From Apostichopus japonicus (taxonomy: Eukaryota; Echinodermata; Holothuroidea; Aspidochirotida; Stichopodidae), in NCBI RefSeq assembly GCF_037975245.1, contig NC_092573.1, forward strand, positions 24,519,265 through 24,583,264: a stretch of DNA of 64,000 nt, written 5' to 3'. A model generated the notes under the pieces. The model saw only the letters and a list, made by a program, of their open reading frames with translations, was not told the DNA's origin and did no database searches. The position numbers and the translations under genes were made by a program. Shown piece after piece: positions 1-12,911 of this stretch. Numbering within the stretch: position 1 is the first letter of the stretch; each line of letters opens with the position of its first letter.

Positions 1-2948
1 TAAACCTGTCCTAAAGTAAAGCTTATGAATTTGTCTGTGTCATGCAAGCGTACAGTAAGTACTGTGAATGCAAGCTAACATTTTTAAAACTGGTTTCTTT
101 AAATAATGACTTCAAAATTAATGACTGAATAATAATGTACTGTACAATATAGTCTTTTTTTTTGAAGCACAGCGCTTCGCATAAAGTGGAAAATAACATG
201 AAATTGGAAACAACTAATGTTATTGGATTGGAAGAACATTTCCTTTTTTGGACGATTGTGTGCCCTTAATGATGTGATATAGCCAAAATTTCTGTCTTTT
301 GGGCGATAAATATAAGTATGATTGTCTGAAAGCACAACAGTAAAATAGTTTGCCACATGGCAGCATACACTTTAATACAGAATAGCCGTTGGTGTTTTGT
401 GACTCCCTTCCATGTGTGTACGATGTGTAGGTTAGTACAGTCTGTCATATATGTTATTCTGTTTCATTCACAGCATACAGTACGCTTTATACTTTCGACT
501 CTTTTTTGGCTTGGAACCGACACCCATCTTTCTTGCAAGCATAGTGATATCTAGTATTCCGCTGCTTGAAAGATTGATTCCAAACCAGGTTTTAGTTTTC
601 ACTTGGTTTAAATTTTGTAACACTGGCACTCCATAAAATGTAATTAATTAAGATCAATTTCTCAATTCCCCCACCCCCTTTTCAACTCAAGGCTGATTAA
701 AAATGATTTGTTTACTGATAATGGCAAAGTTTCTTGCCTTCACTCATACTTGTTTAATGTAACTATGATGCTATTTATTTACGTTGATGTCCGCCTTTCA
801 CATTGTTACCCTTTGTTCTAACATATCAAAGCATATTTTGAAAAAAATATTAACATCCATTTCCATAACTGTTTGCTCTGTGCCTGGTGCCATACTTTAC
901 TCTCAAAATAATTTATGGACTATATGTACAGTAGTTCACTTATCATGTACACAGCAAGCTGTCCTACTGTAAAATCATTTGTGGATACACGTCTCTCTAT
1001 CTAAGTTACCAGGCTAAACATTCTACAAACCAAAGCTGGTAGATTATTTACAAAACAGCACTTTTCTTTTAATTCTATTTATTTAGGTTACAGTAAAGGC
1101 TCTTGATACAGGATAGTCCCTATGTTAGATACAAACATGTCTGAATATCCATTCAGCAGCCTCCCACAGTACCTTACAACTTCCTTAAAATCTTTACGAG
1201 TTAAACTCAGATTTATTGCATTTACACACATTTTTAAATCCTTTTCATTCCATTTCTTACCAGTTTCACTGAAATAGTGCAAGCGCTATTAGAAATTATA
1301 TCTGAAATAACTCGGGATAACAACATAAAAGAGTTTAATACCAATACTATACTCCCCCATTCAATGCAAACTTAAAAAAAAAAAGATTTTTATCACCAAG
1401 TTTAAATTGTTATTTATCCAAGTTTTTGTTTGCATTCCTTTTATCTCTCTTTATAACAATCGTATATCTATGTATTCCTTGCCTTTGTGAAGCCGGATTG
1501 CTAGTTAAATCTGGCTTCTTTGGTCCTCCTCCACGTTTTTTTTTTTTTTAAATTTATTTTTGTACTCTTTGTATAAAGAAATTAACTCAAAAACCCTGCA
1601 TAGTAATTTCATCAAGAGCTGTGTAAGGGACAAGCCGTAATTACCTACCATTGTATTTTCAATGTGAATGGTTGAGAATAATAACAGCAAAATTTCACCT
1701 ACCTGTATTGTAGTGAATACAGAACATATGTACTGTAGATACAGGTCACCATCTGTACAAAGGAGCTCCTATGATATGGGTGCATTATATTTAAATTAAA
1801 ACAACAAACCTACTGTAAATTAACCCGGTGGAAGTAGGACAAAGTATTAATTTTTCCTTTAAATTTTTATTTACTAAGATACAACCATCTGTGCACTGTG
1901 TTCAGAAAGAATCAGTTTTGTTGTGAATTAAAAAAAAAAAATATTCAATTTATGGGTTATAAGATATTCCTTCCTACTAATTGACCATTTGTACAAAGGA
2001 GACAGGTACATATTAGAACTGGTACATGGGGAATGGACTTATCAGTGTGATTGTAAAATGGTCCTATATTGATACATGGACAACAACACCTCCATGTGTA
2101 ACTTTGGGGAAGTTGGAATTGACATTAAGAAATGAGTGTTGGTGATCATGGCTAATGAGCTTCAGCAATCAACTTTGTATGACTATAGTTTCAGTACTTA
2201 AGCTAATAAAATGGCAACTTAATGCACTGTTGTGGCAAATGGCTAATTTTGTAAGAATTGCGATTTTATGGGTATTATACCCGTATGAAAAATATTGTTT
2301 GTCACCTACAATATATATGGTAATATTTAGTAACTTACTGTATTTAATGCATATTTAGCTACCCCATTGCTACTGTACTGTTCCACTATTGCCTATCATT
2401 ACAAATTTTGCGTTCTCATTGTCAAAATTTGTCTCAAATGTGAAATAACTTCCTGTAAAACTTTTGAGAACATAATGACATTGCAGTTCTGTATATTATG
2501 ACTCATTTCTCTCTTTTTCTACTACTTCCTGTTTCAGGTACTGGGATAATTTTAAAACCTGTGGGGATTTCCCATGTTGTAACTTTATAGAGCTCTACTC
2601 ACTTTACTCACTGTAACCAAATTACAACGACCATCATGAACATAGGGTCCAACATGGCTTGACATTGGACTCGCAAATCAATCCCTGTACCTTTGGCTAA
2701 ATTTGTATGTGCTGAAAGCTTTACTGGTATCCTTTATAAGGAGTAAGGAATGCCTTGTTCCAAAGACACTGGTATCATTTGTGAGAGTAAGGAATGCATT
2801 GTTCCAAAGACAATGTAATCAAGACATATACAGTATATATCATTTGGCCCACTCATGCATATATTATACATTTTATTTTGAGGGCATACAGTACACTCTG
2901 TCAGTACTTAGTAACAATGATTTATTAAATGTCATTCTTATTCAGGAA
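1..2948. other. Non-coding, AT-rich
   Basis: Apart from the doubtful frame at 1088-1282 I see no gene, RNA or mobile element. Short poly-A/T tracts only. Confidence 0.6.
1088..1282 (-). other. Possible isolated coding exon, not recognised
   Basis: An open stretch follows a plausible acceptor (CACTATTTCAG) on the minus strand: WNEKDLKMCVNAINLSL, then RKDFKEVVRYCGRLLNGYSD and IGTILYQEPLL, then a stop. Composition looks protein-like and has a faint helical-repeat feel. A strong internal donor (GTT/GTAAGG) also exists. No joining exon was found, and no family is claimed; chance is quite possible. Confidence 0.2.
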
Positions 2949-2956
2949 CTGTCAAC

Positions 2957-3989
2957 CAGGCTTGGGGCGATTACATCTGAATGTAATCGATTACGATTAC
3001 GATTACTTGAGAATGTATGATTACGATTACGATTACAGCCTAAAGTTGAAGTAATCGATTACGATTACATTGTAATGTAATCGTGATTACAATCACGATT
3101 ACATTGTGGTTACTTGCACAATCCTCTGCATATCTGTTTAATATAACTCTCTGCCGGGAAATAGGGCAATAAAATAGGGCAAAGGAAGGGCATTTACAGT
3201 ATATACGGACAAAATTGTGGAAGTATATCTACAATTCCTACCAGGCATTACACATTTATGCCTTAACACGTTTAAGATGTGTAACCAATAAGTCCAGTAA
3301 AAAATACAATTTAAACAGACAAAGAGTAAACAGACAAATACTTAAGTAAAACAAATGAAGATTTTCATGCAACACTATATTTTGTAAACTAATAATTTCT
3401 GCATAGCAGCAAAACTAAAAACTCTTTTACATTATAACACCAAAATAATTTATTAATAATTATTTATCAAATTTACTTACTTAAATGAATTTAAAGGGTG
3501 TATTTTGTCAGCCTGACTGTTATTGTTTGTTAAGTGTTTAATATACTAATGAAATAATTTTCTATAATCAGCACACCATGTCAACTAATGTCAACCAGTT
3601 GTGTATGCAAAAGGATTTTGAACGCTGAGAGGCAGCATTGAACAGAATAATTCAGGTGATAAAAAATCCTTGAATATGGCGATCAAATCCCCAGTACTTC
3701 TTAGTATAAGTTTATCGTGCTAGAGAATTCTAGAAGCAGGAACACTTCTTTGGTCACACTAAAAGCCAATAGTAAGAATTAGTTTTAATCATTTCTACTA
3801 ATTTTGCCCTTCTCATTCAAATTTCACTGTAATCTTAAATGTAATACGATTACGATTACTTTGCCCTTGTAATCGATTACGATTACGATTACTTTGTAAT
3901 TTTCACAAAAGTAATCGATTACGATTACTTCAAAAAATGTAACCGATTGTAATCGATTATGATTACTGATTACGATTACCCCAAGCCTG
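2957..3989. mobile_element. Non-autonomous hAT-like element with GATTACG-rich ends
   Basis: Ends are perfect inverted repeats, CAGGCTTGGGG and CCCCAAGCCTG. They are flanked by an exact 8-bp direct repeat, CTGTCAAC (2949-2956 and 3990-3997). TIRs starting CAG plus an 8-bp target duplication are the hAT signature. Both subterminal regions are filled with copies of GTAATCGATTACGATTAC in opposite orientation. The interior has no transposase frame, so it depends on an enzyme supplied elsewhere. Confidence 0.88.
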
Positions 3990-4086
3990 CTGTCAACCAT
4001 CAATAAATACTACTCTTACGGCTGAATTTAAGGGATCTTAGCAGCAGCCAAACATTTAACGTTTTTATCCAGGACTTTTAACTAAC

Positions 4087-4327
4087 TTATTATGCTCTTT
4101 ATTTCATTTCATTGATTGTTCCATGTTACATTTTATGCCGTTGTCAAGTTTAAATGTATTTTTTCCTTTTCCACTGCCATCTTATTATTCACTTTTGTAT
4201 TCTTATTGTTCTTATTTTGATTATTTTATTGTTATTCTACTTTGCTTTTGTTTTTGAGGGCCTTGGGGGAGATTAGCTTTACCCTAACAGAGTTTACCCT
4301 TTAATGTCAAATAAATAAATAAATAAA
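4087..4327 (+). mobile_element. Probable 3' end of a LINE-type retroelement
   Basis: T-rich tail region, then GGGGGAGATTAGCTTTACCC and a terminal tract TCAAATAAATAAATAAATAAA. This is the usual look of a 5'-truncated non-LTR element with an AAATA-type tail. No reverse transcriptase frame remains. Confidence 0.4.
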
Positions 4328-6135
4328 ACAATTATCCGATTTAGCATTGCAACAAAATTCTAGCAACAGCAGAATAGATGATGTTATCAGGGCACTTACT
4401 GTAAGCTGATTTTTTTTTTTTTTTAATTTTATAACTTTTGTCAATCATTTATCCACAGACAAAAGAATATTTCTACAAAAAAAAAATTCTTTTTGATGAA
4501 ATTCTCAGAACAGAGAACTTTGACAGCTAAGTACACATTGCAAATATGTAAGGTTTCATGGACAAATCAACAAGGAGATGTGATAGTTTTGGATTCTTAC
4601 AGGCAATATGTATGGTTGTAACGCCAACACAGATTGTGAGTAATATGCAATCATGGACAAAACACTTTACAAATTTTACAACCTACTTTGGGCATTTTCC
4701 TTAGGATGCCTATCAAAAGTTTCTATGATACTAGATTCATTACTTTAGCTGTTTTTCGGCATACAGTATATACATGCATGTTACATAAGCCATAACGGAA
4801 CCATTAAATGATAATTGATGTGGTCTAGGCCTAGGCCCTACCATAAAAAATAAAATGGTGTAATGTATGTAGATTCATTCAGTTAGCTGGTTTTTGGCAT
4901 ACATCCACTAAATGCATACATTGTAACATTAGCCTAATAATGGTTTATAATTAATGATAATTGATATGTAGCACAGGCCTAGGCCCTATCATATTATTCA
5001 TAAAACTCCAAATGTTACAAATTGACCGTAAGGCCATGTGAGGCAACCATAAATTTCTGTGCAATCAAGCAATGCTTACTTAGTTTTACTTCACTGCGGA
5101 CTCACTGTAACTTGTAAGCTGCGTAGGCCTAATATATACTAGTCTCAGCGTCTGATATTACTTGTTGAAAGAACTGGGGATAATCAAGCTAAGTTGATAA
5201 GAGCTTTGCATGGGCAACAGGTCTAGGTTATATAGGCCTAGTTGTGTTACGAAATCTGTTTCTTTTTTTCAAAATAACTCATTAAAGTTTAGAACAGTGT
5301 CAAGAGTTCTACAATTACTGGTAGTGGAGGGTAGGCAAAGCCAACCAGGCTATACTACAGTATGGCTGGCCAAGATAAAAAAATGTTTTGACTAGGGACA
5401 TGGCCAATGGTAGGACCTACTCCTCAATCTGTCTATGCCTGTGAAGTCTACTATCATTCATCCAAACCAAAAGTTTTTCTTCTGGTCCTGATGCTTTAAG
5501 ATCAAATTCTCTTCAAAGCAGCTTTAGAACATAATGTGCCATGGTGTGGTACCATAACTAGTTTAAGGACTGTAGGCTAGTCTGTAGCCTTGGTCTAGCC
5601 TAACGTTAGGTCTGCTTACCTTAAAATTCAACTTGAATAGCACATAGGGCCTAGCTGTGAACTTTTCAGTGTGATTACATCCGTTGTCGTCCGTCGATGT
5701 TTCTGAATACGATAATACAGACGAAGTTAGCCTAACCTACGTGAGAGTAACTGTATACATATTAAACGTTAATGTGTATCTGTGAAGTGTGATAGTAACA
5801 CTGTCGATATTTGCTAGAACGTAGGCTAATTATATCGTTATACAAAATACACACAATGACTACAGCCTATCTACAGACTACCTCCAGGTTCATTTTCATA
5901 ACGTATAACGTATTGTACACAGTACTTCAGTTGATAACTTCCGCATTCTCATACATATGGTATATGTACAATATATGGCGGTATTGAACTATGCCAGCAG
6001 ATGAGAACAGGGCACAGAAAGATCACCACCACCACTAATATTTAGACCGTGCGCCAGATGGTGTGGATTGCCAGAATTGTGACAATATTAAGCTACCTTT
6101 CATCGATATTTTGATAAAATGAAACAATAATCTCT
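4328..6135. other. Non-coding, no recognised feature
   Basis: AT-rich sequence with frequent TAGGCCTA-type short motifs (4820-5860) but no open frame of note and no element boundaries. Confidence 0.55.
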
Positions 6136-6430
6136 CCGCCCTCCTCTCCACCCTCCTCTCCACCCTCCTCTCCACCCTCCTCTCCACCCTCCTCTCCACC
6201 CTCCTCTCCACCCTCCTCTCCACCCTCCTCTCCACCCTCCTCTCCACCCTCCTCTCCACCCTCCTCTCCACCCTCCTCTCCACCCTCCTCTCCACCCTCC
6301 TCTCCACCCTCCCCTCCACCCTCCCCTCCACCCTCCCCTCCACCCTCCCCTCCACCGTCCTCCCCACCGTCCTCCACCCTCCTCTCCACCCTCCTCTCCA
6401 CCCTCCTCTCCACCCTCCTCACCCCTCCTC
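6136..6430. repeat. 12-bp pyrimidine minisatellite
   Basis: About 24 units of CTCCACCCTCCT, with variants CTCCACCCTCCC in the middle (6301-6355). The plus strand is almost purely pyrimidine. The three long minus-strand frames across it are only repeat translations. Confidence 0.9.
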
Positions 6431-6951
6431 CCCCTCCTCTCCCCATCCTCTCTCCGACCCCCTTCCCCCCAACCCCCCCCCAAAAAAAACCGACTTCGTG
6501 GACGGAATATTTACATATTGGCAGGCATATACCGACCAGGCTACCTGCCTCGTGCGAATTGGTCCCTGCAAAGAGAGGCTAGGGATGGAGGAGGAGGAAA
6601 AAGAGGGAAGGTGAGAGGAAAGAAGGAGAGGGACAAGGAAAAAAAGGTGCCAAGGAAAAGGTGTGTGGAATTAAGGGAAAGAGAGCAGCCCGAGGGACTA
6701 GAATGGGAGAGGGTGGATTGGAGAAAACGGTAGAAATTTGAGAGCAAATCGGAAGAGGGATGGTGGCGTGTGAGATCTGCACGCTACAGAGTCGTATATA
6801 GGCTCTGGCACGCTATACGCGCTATGTAAAACGACTCACCCCATCCGCTATTTTATCAAACCCTAATCGGAATGAGCGGCAATTGAGAAACTCAGCCTGT
6901 GAAAATAGATATGGCACTTTAAATGTTCTCAGAGGTCATTGGGACAGGGCG
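6431..6951. other. Purine-rich non-coding stretch
   Basis: Poly-C/poly-A junction (6470-6490), then a GGAGGAGGAAAAAG-type purine tract (6590-6720). No gene seen. Confidence 0.55.
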
Positions 6952-8426
6952 TATGGTAAGCCGTTTACTTTTCATTCGATATTTGATGATATAAACAATT
7001 ATTTGGTGGTATCAGCAATTATTTAATGATATCACCAATTAATTACTGATGTCATCAAATCACTTGATGATATCAAATAATTGCTAATAATAACAATTAT
7101 TTGCTGATATCATCAAATAACTGTTGATATCAGCAATTCATTTGCCGATATCAACAATTCATTTGCTGATATCACCAATTCCAATATATCACTAATTAAT
7201 TGATGATATGAGGTACCGAATCATTCAATGATTTGCTGATATCGCCAATTGAATTGGCGATATGTTGGTATTGCTGATATCAACATTCATTTACTGAAAT
7301 CAACCATTCAATATGCTGATATCAGTAATACAAGCGTATCGAACGAACATCTACGAAAAGGGAATTGGAAACGAGCGCCATCAACAGAATCCCATCCACA
7401 AAACCCCGCTAAGGTAGCATACGCCCATTGATTGCCCCAAATCACAAAAGTAATGTGATCTTTAAGTCTAGATAGACGTTCTCACTAGCTAAACGATACC
7501 CATCACTGGATAGCTGACAAGTTGGCCTTTCATGGCCCCATCAATTTTCCGTACCCATGACCGCGCATATTTCTTTGCTATCAGAGCCTGAAGTTTTCGT
7601 CACTTGTAAACAAACCGCTTCACTCAGTAGTAAACAATTTTCGTACGCTGCCCATGGGAGGCCTAAAGGGGTCTATAAAACTGCCTCAATTGACCCAATT
7701 TTTGCACCACACGTATATCCATTCATGCTTTTCAACATGCAAGCCACAGAAAACCAGATCCTGATTTATAACAGGTCAAAAAAAGATGTTCTCCTACTGC
7801 TTTTTGGCACTTTTCCTAACATTCGGGCGGATTGATATAGACGCTAATAGGAATATGTCACCCTAAATCTGAAGAAGTGGCCTAGTCTAGTACTAGCCTA
7901 CTAGTGTATATAGAGTAGAAAGTACGTATGTACGTATATATGGTACAAACATAAGCTACATCGGCTACCCTAGCCTGTGCATTTATGTGACACTGCATAG
8001 TACCAATTGCAAGATGGAAGATGAAAATGACTTGGTGATAATGCGTTGATATCAATAAAAGCAGTGCATTATTGATATAATTATGTGTGGTTCATTTGCT
8101 GATATCATTAAATCAGTTACTGATGTCATCAATTGATTTGTTGATATCAGCAAATGAATTAATGATAGGCCTATGTTGAAATTGTTGATATCAGCATATT
8201 TGCTGATATCAACAATTAATTGCTAATATCAGCAAATAATGGTTGATATCATTAAATGAGTTGTTGATATCACCAATTCATTTGCGGATATCAGCAAATA
8301 TTTGCTGATATCGCCAAATAATTGGTGATATCAGCAAATATTTGTTGATACCAGCAATTATTTCATGATATCATCAAATGGTTTGATATCATCAAATATC
8401 GAATAAAAAGGCAAACGGCTTGCCAT
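6952..8426. mobile_element. Long-TIR palindromic element (TATGG...CCATA family)
   Basis: Left end TATGGTAAGCCGTTT and right end AAACGGCTTGCCATA are inverted repeats with one mismatch, continued by CATTCGATATTTGATGATAT and its reverse complement. Both arms (about 6970-7330 and 8040-8400) are packed with TGATATCA motifs joined by CAATT or AAAT spacers. The middle (7331-8040) is unrelated and has no recognisable gene. TA at both outer ends may be a TA target duplication, but this is unproved. Confidence 0.72.
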
Positions 8427-8663
8427 AAGGAAGTACCATTTGGGTATACATGATCGTTGCTGTTCAACTTGTACCATGGGCCTTAGTGAAGCTGAACTCC
8501 CGCCATTATAATCACAAAGAGCGCCCCGACCATTTGTGACGCCTCTCAGTTACAGATGTACTTTAGCAGTATGTTGCCGACAGTCAACAGATCACAATGT
8601 GCTATAATGCCTGTATTATTAGGGTCTGCTACGACGGAATGGCGGGTCCGGGGCCGTTACCCC

Positions 8664-10415
8664 CAGTGGCGTCGCCAAGGGGGGCCAGGGGGGCACGTGC
8701 CCCCTGGAAAACCTAGTGCCCCCCCGAGTGCCCCCCCCCCCCATCTGAGATTTGGGTTGGTAAAAAAATATATATATATTTTGTTTTATCCAACTCCCAT
8801 CATCTGAGTTGGTTTTTCATAAGGACAAAGAAGCACAGTAATTCGTATTTTCTTCAAATGAGCTGCGAAGAAAATGAAAAAGTTTATCCTTGACCGTCGG
8901 GTATCGAAGTCGTAACCCGCGCCATCACAACAGGTGTCGATATTTACATTGAATGTGTCAGTGCTCACGCCATACCACGAAATGTGAGAATGTGAGGGTC
9001 CGCAGGCACCATACTTGCCTATATTTGTGGACCCATATATTAACCCTGTTGTGTAGGGGGTGCAGAGGTCATTTGAGGTCAGATGCATGTAGGAACAAAT
9101 GGCGAATGTTCACACCTGCATACTGAGCCATACTCGATGTGTGATCAAACTTTGGATTGCATGGTGAGATTCCTGATAGGAGCCAATAACGATGCTGGAA
9201 CCTGTTACATCTTAATAGATAATGGGAGAAAACGAGAAGGACAAGAAAGGAGTCGGGGGTCATGCACAGGGCCGTCTTAAGAGATCACCGGGCCCTGGGC
9301 CCGGCAATGGAGCGGGGCCCCGCAATCAAGTGAGTTCGAAACAAAGTTGCGTGAAAAATTGACATCCTTGACAATCGCTCAAGCATAGACATGCCTGCCT
9401 TTACCACCCCTCCCTATGTCGCGCATAAATCATAAAACTTGAGCTGAATAACATACGTGATATATCTAAAAGCTGAAATACATTATAGAAGAGTAATCTT
9501 CCAGTTGCCCTCCATCCCTTCCCTAACAATACTGGACTCACCATTTGTAACACCCTTGTGTTGAGTCTTTCAACTGGGGAAACTAACGGAACTTGCGGCA
9601 TTTCTTGATCGTAAACTGTTGTATGATTGGCTGAAAGTCAATCTTTTTGAGGATGTCGCTTTCTATGCACATGAGAGAGAGCCTATTAAGTCGCCGTTGC
9701 CCCATTCTGTAACCATCATGCATAGGACAATTCGGAGGGCAATTTACCGGATATATTCTCCTGGGTGAGAATTGCATTGAAAAAATGACTGGTGCTCGGA
9801 CCGCGGACCCGAGTTGTCTGGTGTTGTAAGCCTTCGGGGCATTGTATATTCCAGCGTTGCCAACTCAGATTCGAATATTTAATGTCAAACTCTCATGTGT
9901 TTCACCAACTCTCGTCACAAGTTGTCAAGTATCGAATTCAATCAGGCATAATGGCCTATTCAATAAGTTTTCCTCCCAGATTAAGACATGGGGTTACTAC
10001 AATTGCGGGGCCCCTAACATCGCGGGGCCCTGTGCCAGGGCCCAGTGGGCCCATGCGTTAAGACGGCCCTGGTCATGCACACATTAATTCCAGAAATGTA
10101 GGTTCTATTGATAGGGTTAGGCATAATATCGACAGCATGTGGTTCATATCCTCTGCAAAATTCTGCGCGTTGTTAAAATCATTACCTCAAAAATAGCAAT
10201 TTCTGGAGACATCTTCAGATCGAATTTAGCATCAAATGTGGCACCATTTTGCATTTAGCCCATCCTCCGTATGCGAAAATTTTCAAAAGAGGAGGGGGCA
10301 CCCCCTCCCCTTCGACCCCTCCCCCAGGACGGCGATCCGTATCCACCTAAGTGCCCCCCACCAAATGCTGGTGCCCCCTGTGCCCCCCAGACTGAAAAGT
10401 CTGGTGACGCCACTG
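8664..10415. mobile_element. hAT-like element carrying a nested element
   Basis: Starts CAGTGGCGTCGCC and ends GGTGACGCCACTG (one mismatch in 13). The 8-bp target duplication GTTACCCC is perfect on both sides (8656-8663, 10416-10423). The subterminal regions are G- and C-rich (GGGGGGCCAGGGGGG). No transposase frame is seen, and the interior holds a second insertion at 9267-10071. Confidence 0.87.
9267..10071. mobile_element. Nested hAT-like element
   Basis: TIRs CAGGGCCGTCTTAA and TTAAGACGGCCCTG are perfect. The 8-bp target duplication is GTCATGCA (9259-9266, 10072-10079). It sits wholly inside the 8664-10415 element, so it is younger. No transposase frame. Confidence 0.87.
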
Positions 10416-10423
10416 GTTACCCC

Positions 10424-11379
10424 CCGGCAGAACTACACGGCTCTGGGACCGCCACCAAAATTGCATTCTATCCCTGTTCGCTTATTCTAAGCTATTACAA
10501 TATTTTGGGATATTGACAACTTGTGTGAGAATTTCAATTTTACCAATGACTACCTCTAAATGGCAAAACTGCTTCTTGGTATACAACTACGTAGTAATCA
10601 ATTGATGGGGAATTACCTACAAGGTGGTTCAAATACTCTCACTTTATAGTCTTGAATAGCCTCCTCTTCTCCCCCCCCCCACCCCCAAATACACAAGTAA
10701 AAACTATAGGCCGTCAACGGACACCATAGTCTTCGAGTGGTAACCCCAACGGTATGAACATACCGTAGCCTGCTGGGTCGTGGCGTCAGAGATTCACTTT
10801 GTTCATATCAATCATTATCCAAAATATTGCAAAAGCCTCTTTCACTAGACTTTGTTTATCAGAGGCTTTTGAAATTGTCACACAAACTACAGTATGCACA
10901 TGGCGTACGGGACATACGGTACGTGTCAGATCATGGGGATCAACATATACCTGCAATTCAAGTAGGTATAGCCTATATGTCATTTATATTTAAATCGACA
11001 AAAACCAGTTTAAATCGACAAATTCCGATTTAGTTCACTTAGCGTCGTTTTAAATCGACAACTAGCAGTTTCTAAGTTGCTTAAACCCATTTAAATCGCC
11101 ACATGCGTTGCGATTTAAATAAAAATCATCCAATTGAAATGTCCAATGTATATATATATATGTATAGATATATAGATATATATTAAATCTATATTTACTC
11201 TATATGCAGTGGTTTGATACGGAATTTTCGTGCTGTAACCGAAGTTTTTCATCCCTACCAAGCGCCGTCGCGGTAATAGGCAAGTAGTAGTGATAAAAAA
11301 ACAGACGAATACAATACTACGATGAAATTTTGCAACATTTGCAAGATTTAATTAACATGCAAACAAATATAATACAAAC
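10424..11379. other. Non-coding
   Basis: Short direct motif TTTAAATCGACAA recurs between 10990 and 11110. TATA tract 11148-11185. No gene. Confidence 0.55.
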
Positions 11380-11443
11380 AAATATCTATATATACATAAA
11401 TATATATATATATATATACTTACATACATATATATATACATAT

Positions 11444-11478
<35 letters not shown>

Positions 11479-11576
11479 CATACATACATACATAAATATA
11501 AATATATATATAAACATATATATATATATAAATATATATATATATCTATATATATTTATGTATGTATCTATGTATA

Positions 11577-11636
<60 letters not shown>
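11380..11636. repeat. TA/TACA-rich microsatellite
   Basis: Mixed TATA, ACAT and AAATA repeats that create long spurious YIYIYI frames on both strands. Confidence 0.9.
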
Positions 11637-11638
<2 letters not shown>

Positions 11639-12480
11639 GCTAAATTTAAAAGGATTTAACAAATGATACGTATCGTTTTAACTTGAAATATCGAATAGAA
11701 AATATTTTAGTGGTTACAAATAATTACTTTATAAATCTATATAAGTAGGCATCAGACGCAACACACTAAACGTAAGAAAATATTCCACTTAGGAAGCTAA
11801 CAATATTGAACGAAACATGTTTTTTTTTTTCCCCGAAAATATTTGCAAATATTCTGCCACCTCTGCTCACATTATTCCCATATCACAATTCTACATGAAG
11901 ATGCATAGTTTTATACGTGCCACATGTAAATGTCTTTGTAACATCAAGTTTCTTACAATATCAATAGGCAGAGTACTTAAAAAAATAATAATAATGATAA
12001 TAAGAAAAAGTAATAAGAAAAAGCAGCAGGTTTGCAAGTACCTTTGTCTTTATCTTATTAAATTGTGCCTCATACTCGTTTATTATTTACACATTTGCTG
12101 CTGTTTTCTTCAAAACCCCTTCTGCCGCCGATGTGAGTGAAAGATTCTTCACAAAATATGAAAAGAAAACAATGTTTTTCTGTCGTGTCTATATAATTAT
12201 AAAGGACAACGGTAAATATTGTACTCTCGGTTGTCTAATGAGGATGTGGAGGGGGGTGAGGGGGGGGCAGGGGGATGGTGACAGCTCACTGCTACCTATC
12301 ACCTTGTCCTTAGAACAACTGTAGAATTAACGTATAAATGTGGAAGGATTAGGGAGCGATATTGTTAAAAAAAACGGTAAACGCTCGACTAAAATGAAGT
12401 TTGGATGTGTTATTAATTCATCATCGAGTTTTTGTTAGGCACTTGTGCATTGGGTGCCACAAGAATGTATAGGTCGGGTG
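11637..12480. other. Non-coding
   Basis: AT-rich. The frames at 11817-12324 lack protein-like composition. Nothing else seen. Confidence 0.5.
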
Positions 12481-12911
12481 TATGGAAAGCCATTTTAACA
12501 TTTAATCGGGAATTATAGATATCTTAAATTATTTCTTATTTTAGATATCTAAAATTTAATTCGAGATATCTTAAATTCTAATTCAGATATCTGAAATTGA
12601 ATTCGAGATATCTGAAATTGAATTCGAGATATCCGAAATTGAATTTGAGATATCTGAAATTCTATTTCAGATATCTGAAATTGAATTCGAGATTTCCGAA
12701 ATTGAATTTGAGATATCTGAAATTCTATTTCAGATATCTGAAATTGAATTCGAGATATCTGAAATTGAATTCGAGATATCTGAAATTGAATTCAAGATAT
12801 CTGCAACTCGAATTCGAGATATCTAAAATTGAATTCCAGATATCTGAAATTGAATTCAAGATATCTGAAATGCATATGCAGAAAATCCCGATTAAATATT
12901 AAAATGGCACG
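12481..12911. mobile_element. TATGGAAAGCC element, left copy, with 21-bp double-palindrome array
   Basis: Starts TATGGAAAGCCATTTTAAC and ends with the inverse form ATTAAAATGGC, before a second copy. In between, a roughly 21-bp unit (AGATATCTGAAATTGAATTCG) recurs about 14 times; it contains the palindromes AGATATCT and GAATTC. It resembles the 6952-8426 element in its termini and its GATATC-rich content. Confidence 0.7.

Noticed and set aside
6035-6483. Three overlapping minus-strand frames rich in Arg, Glu, Gly or Trp
   Set aside because: All are phases of the 12-bp minisatellite.
7557-7835. 92-codon frame inside the 6952-8426 element
   Set aside because: No transposase motif, no recognisable domain; too short to support a gene.
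9083-9280. Frame of 65 codons inside the outer hAT-like element
   Set aside because: Interrupted by the inner element and lacks any hAT transposase motif.
11330-11659. YIYIYI frames on both strands
   Set aside because: TA/TACA microsatellite. The same holds for 41921-42490.
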